From a bacterium (lineage in GTDB: Bacteria; Auribacterota; Auribacteria; Auribacterales; Auribacteraceae), in the NCBI GenBank assembly GCA_018435605.1, contig JAHDNF010000019.1:1-64000 (forward strand): a DNA stretch of 64,000 nt, read 5' to 3'. Position 1 is the first letter of the stretch, and the number at the start of each line of letters is the position of its first letter. The notes under the pieces are model-generated. The model was not told where the DNA came from, did no database searches, and was given only the letters and a program-made list of their open reading frames with translations. The position numbers and the translations under genes are program-made. Positions 1 through 7,848 of this stretch are shown here, piece by piece.

Positions 1-747
1 CTCGATACTTACCGGTATTCCGCGTTCGGGGAAGTAATCGAGCAGTCTGGCGCATCGGATAACGACATCTTATTCTCCAGCAAACGGTATCACGGCGCAA
101 CCGCGCTGTCATACTTCGGAGCGCGGTACTACGATGCGTCGATCGGGCGGTTCATCTCCCGCGACCCGCTGGGCTACATCGACGGTCCGAACGGGTACAT
201 CTATGTCTCCAACAATCCGGTCATTTGGTTTGACCCTTTCGGATTATGCAGAGAATCCGCTAAAAAAACATCTTTTTCTTTCGCTGAAGCTATGGCAACT
301 GATCAAATCAGGTTTTCCCAAACAGGATATATTGCTTCAAATCCACCAAATGTAGTCCAGATTGGGGGAGGCTATAATGTTGGAGCAACTACTGGAACAT
401 CCCAAGAAACAGGTTTCATTATCGGTATAACACCTGAAGAAGGTTTTGTTTTCAAAAAATATTATTCCGCTACAGGAGGAGTACACGTGGGAATAACGGC
501 ATCTGGCACTGGTGATGTTACTTTTTGGAATAATGTCAATACTGTAAAAGACTTAGAAGGTGGTGGTTTTGAAATGGGTGGAAGTTATACGTTGGGTTTC
601 TCATTTGGAGGGGCGCTAACAACAACTGATTCCAATGCTCATACATATGGTATAAAAGGAAGTCTTGGGTCTGGCTATTCTGGCACTCTTGGTGAAGTTC
701 ATGTTTACAAAACGGGGACAATAATTTTCGGAGGAGATAGAAAATGA
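1..747 (+). CDS. RHS-repeat protein, C-terminal part with variable toxin-like tip (5' end outside window)
   Basis: The reading frame is open from base 1, so only the last 248 residues are seen. Residues 1-82 are the RHS-associated core: RYSAFGE, then GARYYDASIGRFISRDPLGY, and the conserved end of the core, DPFGL, at residues 78-82. After that point RHS proteins carry a variable toxin tip. Here the tip is about 165 residues, rich in glycine, serine and threonine, and lower in GC than the core. I do not recognise a catalytic motif in it. RHS proteins are large exported or cell-surface polymorphic toxins whose core forms a shell around the tip. The stop overlaps the start of the next small gene by four bases, the usual layout of a toxin tip and its immunity gene. 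The core call is firm; toxicity of the tip is inference. Confidence 0.85.
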   Translation, partial: LDTYRYSAFGEVIEQSGASDNDILFSSKRYHGATALSYFGARYYDASIGRFISRDPLGYIDGPNGYIYVSNNPVIWFDPFGLCRESAKKTSFSFAEAMATDQIRFSQTGYIASNPPNVVQIGGGYNVGATTGTSQETGFIIGITPEEGFVFKKYYSATGGVHVGITASGTGDVTFWNNVNTVKDLEGGGFEMGGSYTLGFSFGGALTTTDSNAHTYGIKGSLGSGYSGTLGEVHVYKTGTIIFGGDRK

Positions 748-1076
748 TCCTGCAAGTTTTCTTTTCGATTTGTGCAATTTTCTTTTTCTTATATACTTTT
801 ATTTGTACGCTCATGACGGTTTCAAAAATATTGAATTTGACAAATTACTTGAAAGAAAATAATTATCAAAGATGGCGTGAAATCACAAGTTTTAAGCATT
901 ACGGACCTGGGTGCAGTAATCCATCTCGACTGTTTCCATATATTTATAATGAATTAGATTGTAACGATGAAAATATTTTAAAATTAAAAGATGATATCAG
1001 AATTATTCTAAGGTATTTTTATGTCGGAATAGTTGGTTACTTTGTTTTTTTTGGAATTGCATATTTTCTTTTATAA
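744..1076 (+). CDS. Small two-helix membrane protein, candidate immunity protein for the RHS tip
   Basis: A 110-residue protein starting at an ATGA overlap with the RHS gene, so translation is probably coupled. It has one hydrophobic helix at about residues 3-27 and a second at about 88-110, with a polar, charged middle that holds two cysteines. No family is recognised. Its position directly after an RHS variable tip and its AT-rich composition, shared with the tip, suggest an immunity protein that travels with the toxin. A membrane-located immunity protein would fit a toxin acting at the inner membrane, but nothing in the sequence proves this. Confidence 0.6.
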   Translation: MILQVFFSICAIFFFLYTFICTLMTVSKILNLTNYLKENNYQRWREITSFKHYGPGCSNPSRLFPYIYNELDCNDENILKLKDDIRIILRYFYVGIVGYFVFFGIAYFLL

Positions 1077-1100
1077 GATATAAGTAAATAATTATTAAGT

Positions 1101-1274
1101 TTGTACAATGCCGACGGCGAGCCTGTTTACGAACTACAAGAAGGCTCTTTGACAGGGTTTCTGTACGATGCAGGACAACTGATCGCCGAATACGATAACG
1201 CCGGATTTATCATCGCGCAGTATATCCACGCAAATCAAGATACGGGGACAAAGATACGGGGACACATCACTTAA
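1101..1274 (+). pseudogene. RHS repeat remnant, plus strand
   Basis: The frame starting at 1101 reads LYNADGEPVYELQEGSLTGF and then LYDAGQLIAEYDNAGFIIAQY, which is typical YD/RHS repeat sequence, and ends in a stop inside the GGGGACA inverted repeat. There is no start codon or ribosome site, and the piece lies after a complete toxin/immunity pair. It is best read as a displaced RHS fragment of the kind left by recombination at RHS loci. It could be an orphan tip-swapping cassette. Confidence 0.7.
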
Positions 1275-1319
1275 TTATTGGCTTAGATGAACGAATTGGA
1301 ATTAAGTGATGTCCCCGTA
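1255..1319. repeat. Inverted repeat joining two RHS fragments (GGGGACATCACTTAATT type)
   Basis: The left arm (1255-1276) reads TACGGGGACA then CATCACTTAATT. The right arm (1300-1319) is AATTAAGTGATGTCCCCGTA. The arms match except for two extra bases on the left and are 23 bases apart. A partial direct copy, GATACGGGGACA, lies just before at 1239-1250. Both flanking RHS fragments run into this element and end at stop codons within it. A 13-base part, TGATGTCCCCGTA, recurs at 59678-59690. It resembles REP-type palindromes associated with RAYT transposases. Confidence 0.75.
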
Positions 1320-1562
1320 ATTCCCGTCATCGTACAGACACCCTGTCAAAGATCCGTCGGTTATGGTATATATCCGTTCCCCGTCACCGTTATAGAGGTA
1401 CTGGACGTGATGGATGTCGGAATCATCATCAATTATATAATATACATCGGTTAATCTGTCAAGGGCATCCCACAGGTATATGGTTGATACTTTATTTTGC
1501 GATTTATAAATCAGCCTGCCGGTATCGTCATAGGTGTAGCAGGTATCGGAGTAGTGATCCAT
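1302..1562 (-). pseudogene. RHS repeat remnant, minus strand
   Basis: On the minus strand, 86 codons encode RHS/YD repeat sequence: YTYDDTGRLIYKS, LWDALDRLTDVYY and LYNGDGERIY. The fragment opens with an ATG but lacks a signal peptide, core and tip, and ends in the inverted repeat at 1300-1319. It faces the plus-strand remnant, so the two RHS pieces are in opposite orientation around the repeat. This suggests inversion or insertion, not simple decay of one gene. Translation is unlikely. Confidence 0.65.
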
Positions 1563-1590
1563 ATGGAATTATCTCTGCGTAATTCCATAT
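1561..1590. repeat. 11-bp perfect inverted repeat
   Basis: ATATGGAATTA and TAATTCCATAT are separated by 8 bases at the outer edge of the minus-strand RHS remnant. It may mark the border of the RHS debris or act as a weak hairpin. No T-tract follows, so it is not a convincing terminator. Confidence 0.5.
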
Positions 1591-1617
1591 GAATAACGAA
1601 TAGAACCGGTAAAATTT

Positions 1618-1646
1618 TTGGTTGACGCGAGCCGGTTATATATAAT
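1618..1646 (+). promoter_or_regulatory. Putative sigma-70-type promoter of the riboswitch/btu transcript
   Basis: TTGGTT (1618-1623) and TATAAT (1641-1646) are separated by 17 bases and end about 15 bases before the first cobalamin aptamer. The -10 box is perfect and the -35 box is moderate. Confidence 0.5.
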
Positions 1647-1660
1647 ATTCTTTCAATTTA

Positions 1661-1825
1661 TCGGGTGCGCTAAACGCGCGTTAACAGGGAATCCCGTGTA
1701 AATCGGGAACGGGCCCGCCGCTGTAAACGGGGACGAAAGCTCGAATAAACCACTGTCGCCGCAAGGCAATGGGAAGGTGAGCAAGTAGGATGATCCTGAG
1801 TCAGAATACCTGCCCGACAATGAGT
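1661..1825 (+). promoter_or_regulatory. Cobalamin riboswitch 1 (upstream copy)
   Basis: The conserved aptamer blocks occur in order: AACAGGGAATCCCGTG, then AAATCGGGAACGGGCCCGC and CGCTGTAA, then CCACTG, a variable stem, GGAAGGTG, and the B12-box region GTAGGATGATCCTGAGTCAG followed by ACCTGCCC. This is the adenosyl/methylcobalamin aptamer pattern. An intrinsic terminator lies about 65 bases downstream and a second aptamer lies beyond that. The copy is therefore likely to act by transcription termination ahead of the btuB operon. Confidence 0.9.
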
Positions 1826-1888
1826 TTCAAAATCACCCCGGGTACTTAAGGGTGCATTGTTTTGATTTGTGGAATATAGACAGGGATG

Positions 1889-1929
1889 ACCTCAAATCCG
1901 TTTTAAAAAACAGGTTTGAGGTTTTTTTG
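1889..1929 (+). terminator. Rho-independent terminator after riboswitch 1
   Basis: ACCTCAAATCC and GGTTTGAGGT form a stem with one bulge, and a run of seven T follows. Placed between the two aptamers, it is probably the expression platform of riboswitch 1: B12 binding would favour termination here. Confidence 0.85.
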
Positions 1930-2003
1930 TGTCCGAAAGGAGGTGTAAACGGCTTAAATACCTGATTCGAACAAGCGTATTTTTGAAAAATTTAATTTAT
2001 CTA

Positions 2004-2170
2004 ACACCGTATGGTTGATCATCAAGGGAAGCGAGGTGCAAATCCTCCGCCGCCCCGCGACTGTAATCGGGACGAACCCCGCAAAACGCCACTAGATACC
2101 TCAAAAGGTAACCGGGAAGGCGCGGGCAGTAGGACGACCGTAAGTCAGGAGACCTGTTGACAGCCCCGCA
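2004..2170 (+). promoter_or_regulatory. Cobalamin riboswitch 2 (btuB-proximal copy)
   Basis: A second full aptamer: AAGGGAAGCGAGGTGCAAAT, CCTCCGCCGCCCCGCGACTG, a CGCCACT block, ACCGGGAAGGCGCGGGCAGT and AGGACGACCGTAAGTCAGGA, then GACCTG. It ends about 40 bases before the btuB start codon. No clear T-tract terminator follows, so this copy probably acts on translation initiation, unlike copy 1. Confidence 0.92.
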
Positions 2171-2207
2171 AACACTATCTCGAGGGAGAGAAAGGTTTTC
2201 GACCGTC

Positions 2208-4277
2208 ATGAAACAAACAGTTTTTCTATTGATTTTATCGTACGTATTTCTAAAACCGCTTTATGCAGATCAAACGAAACCGTCCGCCGGTACTCAAAAT
2301 TCCACCCCAGCGCAACAGATGGAAACAGATAACGATACATCAGCCGGTTACGTGAAATCGCCCGACGATATTGTAGTGGTCGCCACACGACTAAAAACCC
2401 CTTACAAAAAAATAGGCAGTTCCGTAACCGTTATAGATCAGGAATATATAGAAAACAGTAAAAAACTCAAAGTTGTCGATTTACTCGAAGGTGTGCCGGG
2501 TGTAACCGTAGCGCGGAGCGGAGCGGCTGGCGGAGAAGTTACTTCTGTGTTCATCCGCGGGGCAGATTCCGATCATACTTTAGTTATCATAGACGGCATA
2601 GAAATGAACGATCCGGGCAACCCTACGCGCAGTTTTGATTTCGGCCAGTTGGAGGTCACCAATATCGAGCGTATAGAAATATTGCGCGGAGCGCAAAGCA
2701 CCATGTACGGATCCGACGCTATGGGCGGTGTTATAAGCATTACCACAAAAAGGGGCAAAGGCAAACCGCAGTTTTATTACTCGTCCGAGGCAGGATCGTT
2801 CGAGACTTTTCGGCAAGAAGGCGGTGTATCCGGCGGAACCGATCTGTTTAATTATTCTTTCGGCATGTCATATACCGATACGCAGGGACACTATTCAACT
2901 TCGCACAACCTCGGGCATCGCGAGAAAGACGGGTTCGAAAACCTCACCGTATCCGGCAGGTTAGGCCTGACACCCTGCGAAAACCTCGACTTGTTTACAT
3001 CAATCCGCTACATCGACAGCAAAGTCGGCATAGACGACGGTACAGGCCTTTTCGGAGACGACCCGAACAGGTATAACTATTCTACCGGATTTTTTCTGCG
3101 TTCTCAAGGTACGCTAACATTGTTCGACGACATGTACGAACACGTATTCGGGTATTCATACATCAAATACGACCGCGACGACAAAGACCGCTATTCGCTA
3201 AACGATACCCCGACGTCAAATTATCCGTTTTACCAGAACAGCTATTTCAATTCTTACAAACATGCGTTCGATTCACAGCACAACATATATTTCCCAGAAT
3301 TCAACGTGCTTGATATAACTGTCAAAAATACGTTTTCTTTAGGGATTGAATACGAACAGGAACGAGCCGAATCGGGAATCATATCCGAAACACGATTCGG
3401 GCCTTATATATCTATCGCGCCGTGGCATACCCTCGACACGTGGAGTTTATACGTGCAGGATGTGATCACCCTTGCCGATATGCTTACAACTACAATCGGA
3501 GGGCGCTGGGACCGTCATTCCAAATTCGGCACTGAGGGGACTATTCGTGTTTCGCCGGTTTTGTTTATAGAGCAGACCGGTTCGAAATTCAAGTTCGCAT
3601 ACAGCACAGGGTTTAAATCGCCTACCATATCCGAACTTTACGGGTTCGGAGGCAACGAAGCGCTCAAACCTGAGAAAAGCGTTTCATGGGAAATAGGGTT
3701 TGAACAGTACTTGTTCGACGACCGGTTTCGTTGCGGAATAACCTATTTTCAAAACAATTTTACAGATCTGATATGGACTCAGGAAGTCGTTTTGTGGACA
3801 ACATACCAGAATTACAACCTTGAGGAAACAGAAACCAATGGAATAGAACTGTTCGCGCAGTGGGATGTATCTAAAAATTTCTATCTGGGGATGGATTACA
3901 CATATCTGCAAACAAAAGTGCTCAGGGCGACCGATGATTTTTCAAGCAGGGATGTGCTCAACAGAACCAGCTTTATCCGCCGTCCGAAAAATAAGGTCGG
4001 CATACACGCCAATTATTCATTTTTTCAAGATAAAGGAAACCTGCATGCAGAGTTGATGTACGTTGGGCGTTGCGACGACTTCAGTGATTTTTCCACATAT
4101 ACCCGGGCACGGCTCGAAGGCTACACGATTTTCAATCTTACCGGACGCTATAAAGTAACGGATAACATAGAAATATTCGGGAAACTGGTCAATATCTTCG
4201 ACGAGTATTACGAGCAGGTTCTCGATTACGATTCACAACGGTTCTCACTGTTCGGCGGGGTAAAAATAACACTGTAA
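2208..4277 (+). CDS. btuB: TonB-dependent outer-membrane receptor for vitamin B12 (BtuB-like)
   Basis: A 689-residue receptor that takes cobalamin across the outer membrane using TonB energy. The ATG at 2208 is chosen because it starts a clean signal peptide (MKQTVFLLILSYVF, cleaved after about residue 20); an in-frame ATG at 2157 falls inside the riboswitch. A TonB box, DDIVVVATR, is at 53-61. The plug domain follows with VFIRGADSDHTLVIIDGIEM and ERIEILRGAQSTMYGSDAMG. The rest is a beta-barrel ending in FSLFGGVKITL. Two cobalamin riboswitches upstream, and tonB plus a B12-type ABC transporter downstream, support corrinoid as the substrate. Other corrinoids or cobinamide cannot be excluded. 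Confidence 0.93.
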   Translation: MKQTVFLLILSYVFLKPLYADQTKPSAGTQNSTPAQQMETDNDTSAGYVKSPDDIVVVATRLKTPYKKIGSSVTVIDQEYIENSKKLKVVDLLEGVPGVTVARSGAAGGEVTSVFIRGADSDHTLVIIDGIEMNDPGNPTRSFDFGQLEVTNIERIEILRGAQSTMYGSDAMGGVISITTKRGKGKPQFYYSSEAGSFETFRQEGGVSGGTDLFNYSFGMSYTDTQGHYSTSHNLGHREKDGFENLTVSGRLGLTPCENLDLFTSIRYIDSKVGIDDGTGLFGDDPNRYNYSTGFFLRSQGTLTLFDDMYEHVFGYSYIKYDRDDKDRYSLNDTPTSNYPFYQNSYFNSYKHAFDSQHNIYFPEFNVLDITVKNTFSLGIEYEQERAESGIISETRFGPYISIAPWHTLDTWSLYVQDVITLADMLTTTIGGRWDRHSKFGTEGTIRVSPVLFIEQTGSKFKFAYSTGFKSPTISELYGFGGNEALKPEKSVSWEIGFEQYLFDDRFRCGITYFQNNFTDLIWTQEVVLWTTYQNYNLEETETNGIELFAQWDVSKNFYLGMDYTYLQTKVLRATDDFSSRDVLNRTSFIRRPKNKVGIHANYSFFQDKGNLHAELMYVGRCDDFSDFSTYTRARLEGYTIFNLTGRYKVTDNIEIFGKLVNIFDEYYEQVLDYDSQRFSLFGGVKITL

Positions 4278-4291
4278 TCGGAAAGTATCTA

Positions 4292-5092
4292 ATGCTTGAA
4301 ACACTGTATCAATTCAAACCGTATATCGTTCCTTTTTGCACAGCGTGCGCCGTGCATATAGGTATCGTTACATTTTACGCAACAGGCGACACCCAGTCCG
4401 CTCAGGCTTTATTCAAGCAGGGTTATTCCGCTCTGGAACTTACTATGACGCCGTCCGCGCAATGCAGTCCGTCGCTGGCGGCGTCTCAACCGGCTACGTC
4501 GCGGCATACCCCTGTAGCGGATCAAGACCATACCGAACCTAACCACGAGGTAGCTATGCAAATGCCGGTTTTTCCGTTTGACACACCGCAAACGCCCATC
4601 GCCTATCCTTCGGATAAACCGCTTTGGCGAGACTTGCCGGCAAAAGAAATGCGCGAGCGCGAGGACAGCACGAATCCGCCTGCCGAAGCCGATACTGAAA
4701 CACTGGAAGCGTCAGAGGATGCTGTGCCGCAGGAACCCGATTCCGGAGACCGGCAGGTAACTTCGCCGTGTTCGGATTTTCAGGACGCCGATTTGCGTGA
4801 AAAAGGGGTTGATTCGCCGTCGCAGTTAGCCTCGCAGATTAAGGTGGAGTATCCGCGGGTATCCCGCAAAAACGGCGAGGAAGGTATAGTTCGCCTCAAA
4901 ATAGATCTGTCCGCATTCGGAACTGTAGAAAAAGTCTTTGTCGCCCAGTCCAGCGGCTACCGCCGGCTTGACCGCGCGGCGCAGGACGCTGTATTATCTG
5001 CGCAATTTGCGCCGGCGCTACGCAACGGTAAACCGGTCGGTTCAACAATGGATTTGACTATATTGTTTAAACTAGACGAGCGGCAGTCATGA
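4292..5092 (+). CDS. tonB: TonB family energy transducer
   Basis: A 266-residue protein with an N-terminal membrane helix (about residues 12-30), a long proline/glutamate-rich periplasmic linker (about 60-165) and a C-terminal TonB domain (about 175-262). That domain contains VEYPRVSRKNGEEGIVRLKI, GTVEKVFVAQSSGYRRLD and a final beta strand. It links the proton-motive force to the outer-membrane receptor. It starts 14 bases after btuB and overlaps btuF by four bases, so it is probably dedicated to B12 uptake. No exbB or exbD lies in the window; they must be elsewhere. Confidence 0.88.
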   Translation: MLETLYQFKPYIVPFCTACAVHIGIVTFYATGDTQSAQALFKQGYSALELTMTPSAQCSPSLAASQPATSRHTPVADQDHTEPNHEVAMQMPVFPFDTPQTPIAYPSDKPLWRDLPAKEMREREDSTNPPAEADTETLEASEDAVPQEPDSGDRQVTSPCSDFQDADLREKGVDSPSQLASQIKVEYPRVSRKNGEEGIVRLKIDLSAFGTVEKVFVAQSSGYRRLDRAAQDAVLSAQFAPALRNGKPVGSTMDLTILFKLDERQS

Positions 5093-6045
5093 AAAAATTT
5101 CTTGTGGCGGCGTGTATAGTCGCGCTTATTTTTCTGGCGCACTGGCTGGCTTTGCGGCTGGTATTCGACAATTCCCGCCTTTCACATGTTACACCGGTTT
5201 ATAACTCTTCAGGGCAGGATATTTCTGTGGTATCTTTTTCGCCTGCTATCACTGAAATGGTGTACCTGCTGGGACTCGAAGATTATCTTGCCGGAGTAAC
5301 CGCGTACTGCGTATATCCTGAACCTGCCAGATCCAAACAAAAAATAGGCGGGTATTACGACCCAAACATGGAACTGGTGCTAAGAATCGCCCCTGATTAC
5401 GCTCTTATAGGCACGGAGCACGAAGCTCTTTCGCAAAGGCTTCAAAGAATGGGGATAGAGCCGGTTGTTCTGGACGCCAGCACGCCGGATTCAATACTCG
5501 AATCGCTTAGGAAAATCGCCGGGTTGTTTAATATACAGGATAAAGCGGAAGAAGTTATCAATCAACTGGAAAACCGCATAAAATACCTCGAAAATGCAGT
5601 AAAAGGGCTACCGCGCCCGCGGGTTATGCTGGTGTTCGGCGAACAGATGGGAGGCGGATCGACGAATACCCGATGCGTTGTCGGAGACGATCTTTTCTAT
5701 ACTCCTCTAATCGAGCTGGCAGGCGGAGTCAATGTAGTTACACAGTCGGCAATAAAATATCCTATGATTTCCGACGAGGCTGTTCTGCGCCTGAACCCTG
5801 ACATCATAATAGAACTGATATATTCCGACGCCCCCCAGCCGGTAGCAATCAATGAAATTATGGGGCCGTGGAAACATCTTAATCAGGTCAACGCGGTAAA
5901 AAATCAACAAATTTATGTCATGACCGCGGATTATATCTTTATTCCCGGCCCGAGATTTGTTAGTATTGCGGAAACGTTTTTTTCTATACTGCACCCGCAA
6001 CAAGAAAATACGGGGGATCATGACAACACACGTACTGAACGTTGA
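5089..6045 (+). CDS. btuF: Periplasmic cobalamin-binding protein of an ABC importer
   Basis: A 318-residue type III substrate-binding protein. The N-terminal hydrophobic stretch (MKKFLVAACIVALIFLAHWL) is a signal peptide or anchor. The two-lobe fold begins with VVSFSPAITEMVYLLGLEDY, followed by GVTAYCVYPEPARSKQKIGG and YYDPNMELVLRIAPDYALIG, as in BtuF/FepB-like proteins. It carries captured B12 to BtuCD. Translation is coupled to tonB through ATGA, and the 3' end overlaps the ATPase start. Substrate is assigned from the riboswitch context; the protein alone could bind haem or a siderophore. Confidence 0.88.
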   Translation: MKKFLVAACIVALIFLAHWLALRLVFDNSRLSHVTPVYNSSGQDISVVSFSPAITEMVYLLGLEDYLAGVTAYCVYPEPARSKQKIGGYYDPNMELVLRIAPDYALIGTEHEALSQRLQRMGIEPVVLDASTPDSILESLRKIAGLFNIQDKAEEVINQLENRIKYLENAVKGLPRPRVMLVFGEQMGGGSTNTRCVVGDDLFYTPLIELAGGVNVVTQSAIKYPMISDEAVLRLNPDIIIELIYSDAPQPVAINEIMGPWKHLNQVNAVKNQQIYVMTADYIFIPGPRFVSIAETFFSILHPQQENTGDHDNTRTER

Positions 6046-6814
6046 CAATCTGCATTACAGGGTTAACGGCAAAACCATTTTAGACGGGGTTTCGTTTACC
6101 GTTAACAAAGGCGAAAGGGTAAGCGTAATCGGCCCTAACGGAGCCGGAAAGACTACGCTGTTGCGATGTATTGCCCGGTATGTCAAACCGACTGAAGGAT
6201 CAATTTCGGTATGCGGCAGTAACATACGGCGTCTTTCCCAAAAACAGCTGGCACGGCTTGCAGGCTACATCCCGCAGAAAACTATTTTCGGATATCCGTA
6301 TACGGTTCATGAATTCGTCGGTATGGGCAGATATCCTTACGCATCGATATTCGGCGTGCATGACGAACAACATAACGCTATCATCGACCGGATACTGGAT
6401 GAAACGCACCTGACATATCTGCAAGATAGATACATAACCACCTTAAGCGGAGGAGAATCGCAAAAAGTGCTGGTTGCCGGATGTCTGGCGCAGGAACCGC
6501 AATTGTTACTGCTGGACGAAGTAATGACACACCTCGACCCTCACCACCAACAGGATTTACTGACACTTCTTTACGGGCTGAATAAACGCTACGAAATTAC
6601 TATTGTGTCGGTTACTCACGATGTCAACGCGGCTATGCTGTTTTCCGACAAAATTCTTGCAATGAAAGACGGGCGCATTCAGTTTTACGATACTCCTGAC
6701 AAACTGACTGTAGATCTGCTAAAGGATTTGTTTCAGGTTGAATTTTCATTTGTAAAACATCCGCATTGCGAGAGCCTTATAGCTCTGGCTGACTGGGAGG
6801 TGCCTCATGCTTAA
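6020..6814 (+). CDS. btuD: ABC transporter ATP-binding protein, B12 import
   Basis: A 264-residue ATPase of the iron-siderophore/B12 class. The ATG at 6020 follows a GGGGGAT ribosome site and starts at the expected N-terminus (MTTHVLNVDNLHY); an upstream in-frame ATG at 5957 would add unrelated residues inside btuF. Walker A GPNGAGKTT is at 38-46, the signature is LSGGESQKVLVAG, and Walker B is LLLLDEVMTHLD, with MTH where PTSH or PTNH is usual. It energises transport through BtuC. The start lies inside btuF and the end overlaps btuC, so the genes are translationally linked. Confidence 0.92.
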   Translation: MTTHVLNVDNLHYRVNGKTILDGVSFTVNKGERVSVIGPNGAGKTTLLRCIARYVKPTEGSISVCGSNIRRLSQKQLARLAGYIPQKTIFGYPYTVHEFVGMGRYPYASIFGVHDEQHNAIIDRILDETHLTYLQDRYITTLSGGESQKVLVAGCLAQEPQLLLLDEVMTHLDPHHQQDLLTLLYGLNKRYEITIVSVTHDVNAAMLFSDKILAMKDGRIQFYDTPDKLTVDLLKDLFQVEFSFVKHPHCESLIALADWEVPHA

Positions 6815-7820
6815 ATCGCATTCTACCCGTTTGGGTTTCATAATATTATGCTGTATTTTGTATCTTGTATTGCTTGTCGTACTGCCTTTGCTGGGCATGG
6901 AAGTGTTTTCTATGTCGACATACGCCGAACCGGCAAATGCGTCTCTTGACGCTCACATACTTTGGCACATCAGGGTGCCGCGTCTCCTGCTGGCGTACTG
7001 TGCCGGCGCTATTCTGGCTTTGAGCGGCATGGTATTTCAGACCATGTTTAGAAATCCGCTGGCAACTCCGTTTACGTTGGGCGTGTCCAGCGGCTGTTCT
7101 CTGGGAGCGGCGGTGTATCTGCTTGGATTCGTGAATTTTTCCATATTGGGCATGAGCGGGATTACGCTGTTTTCTTTTTGCGGCGGTCTTTTGGCGTCGC
7201 TGATCGTGTTTATGATAACTCGGTTTCAGAGGGGATTTCACAGCACCTACATGCTTCTTGCGGGTGTGGCGGTAACGCTGTTTTTTTCCAGTCTGGTGAT
7301 GCTTATCCAGTACATGGCGAATTTTTATCAGACATTTCTTATATTCCGGTGGCTGGTAGGCGGGCTGGACGCGGTTTCATATCCGACTATAGGCAAACTT
7401 CTGCCGGTAGTTATCGGCGGGATAATAATGATATCGCTGTACGCGAAAGAACTTGACCTGCTTATTCTCGGCGACGAAATCGCCACAAGCAAGGGAATAT
7501 ATGTTAACCACTTGAAGATGATCCTGTTCGGCATAGTTTCGTTTCTAATCAGTTTCATCGTCGCTCTTTGCGGTCCGATCGCTTTTGTGGGGATGATCGT
7601 GCCGCATATCTGCCGGCTTATCTTAGGTCCGAAACACCGGTGGCTGATTATCGCCTGCGTGCTAGTTGGCGGTATGTTCCTCGGCGTATCCGACACAGTG
7701 GCGCGAATGGTTATACGCCCGTCCGAACTGCCTGTGGGTATAATTACCGCCGCGCTCGGAGGCCCGTTTTTTCTATGGGTACTTGTGATGTTCGGCAAAC
7801 ACGAAGGATTCGGCGGATAA
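6807..7820 (+). CDS. btuC: ABC transporter permease, FecCD family (BtuC-like)
   Basis: A 337-residue permease with about ten hydrophobic helices and FecCD family motifs: HIRVPRLLLAYCAGAILALS, GMVFQTMFRNPLATPFTLGV, and near the end GPIAFVGMIVPHICRLILGP and ELPVGIITAALGGPFFLWVL. It forms the inner-membrane channel for cobalamin with BtuD. It overlaps btuD by eight bases and is the last gene of the operon. The next gene converges from the other strand only 28 bases away, and I see no strong terminator hairpin in that gap. Confidence 0.92.
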   Translation: MLKSHSTRLGFIILCCILYLVLLVVLPLLGMEVFSMSTYAEPANASLDAHILWHIRVPRLLLAYCAGAILALSGMVFQTMFRNPLATPFTLGVSSGCSLGAAVYLLGFVNFSILGMSGITLFSFCGGLLASLIVFMITRFQRGFHSTYMLLAGVAVTLFFSSLVMLIQYMANFYQTFLIFRWLVGGLDAVSYPTIGKLLPVVIGGIIMISLYAKELDLLILGDEIATSKGIYVNHLKMILFGIVSFLISFIVALCGPIAFVGMIVPHICRLILGPKHRWLIIACVLVGGMFLGVSDTVARMVIRPSELPVGIITAALGGPFFLWVLVMFGKHEGFGG

Positions 7821-7848
7821 CCAAAGTCCTTAAAACAAACGCCTTTTT

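Noticed and set aside
2157-2207. Upstream in-frame ATG at 2157 as btuB start
   Set aside because: It lies within the second riboswitch and would place 17 residues ahead of a clear signal peptide.
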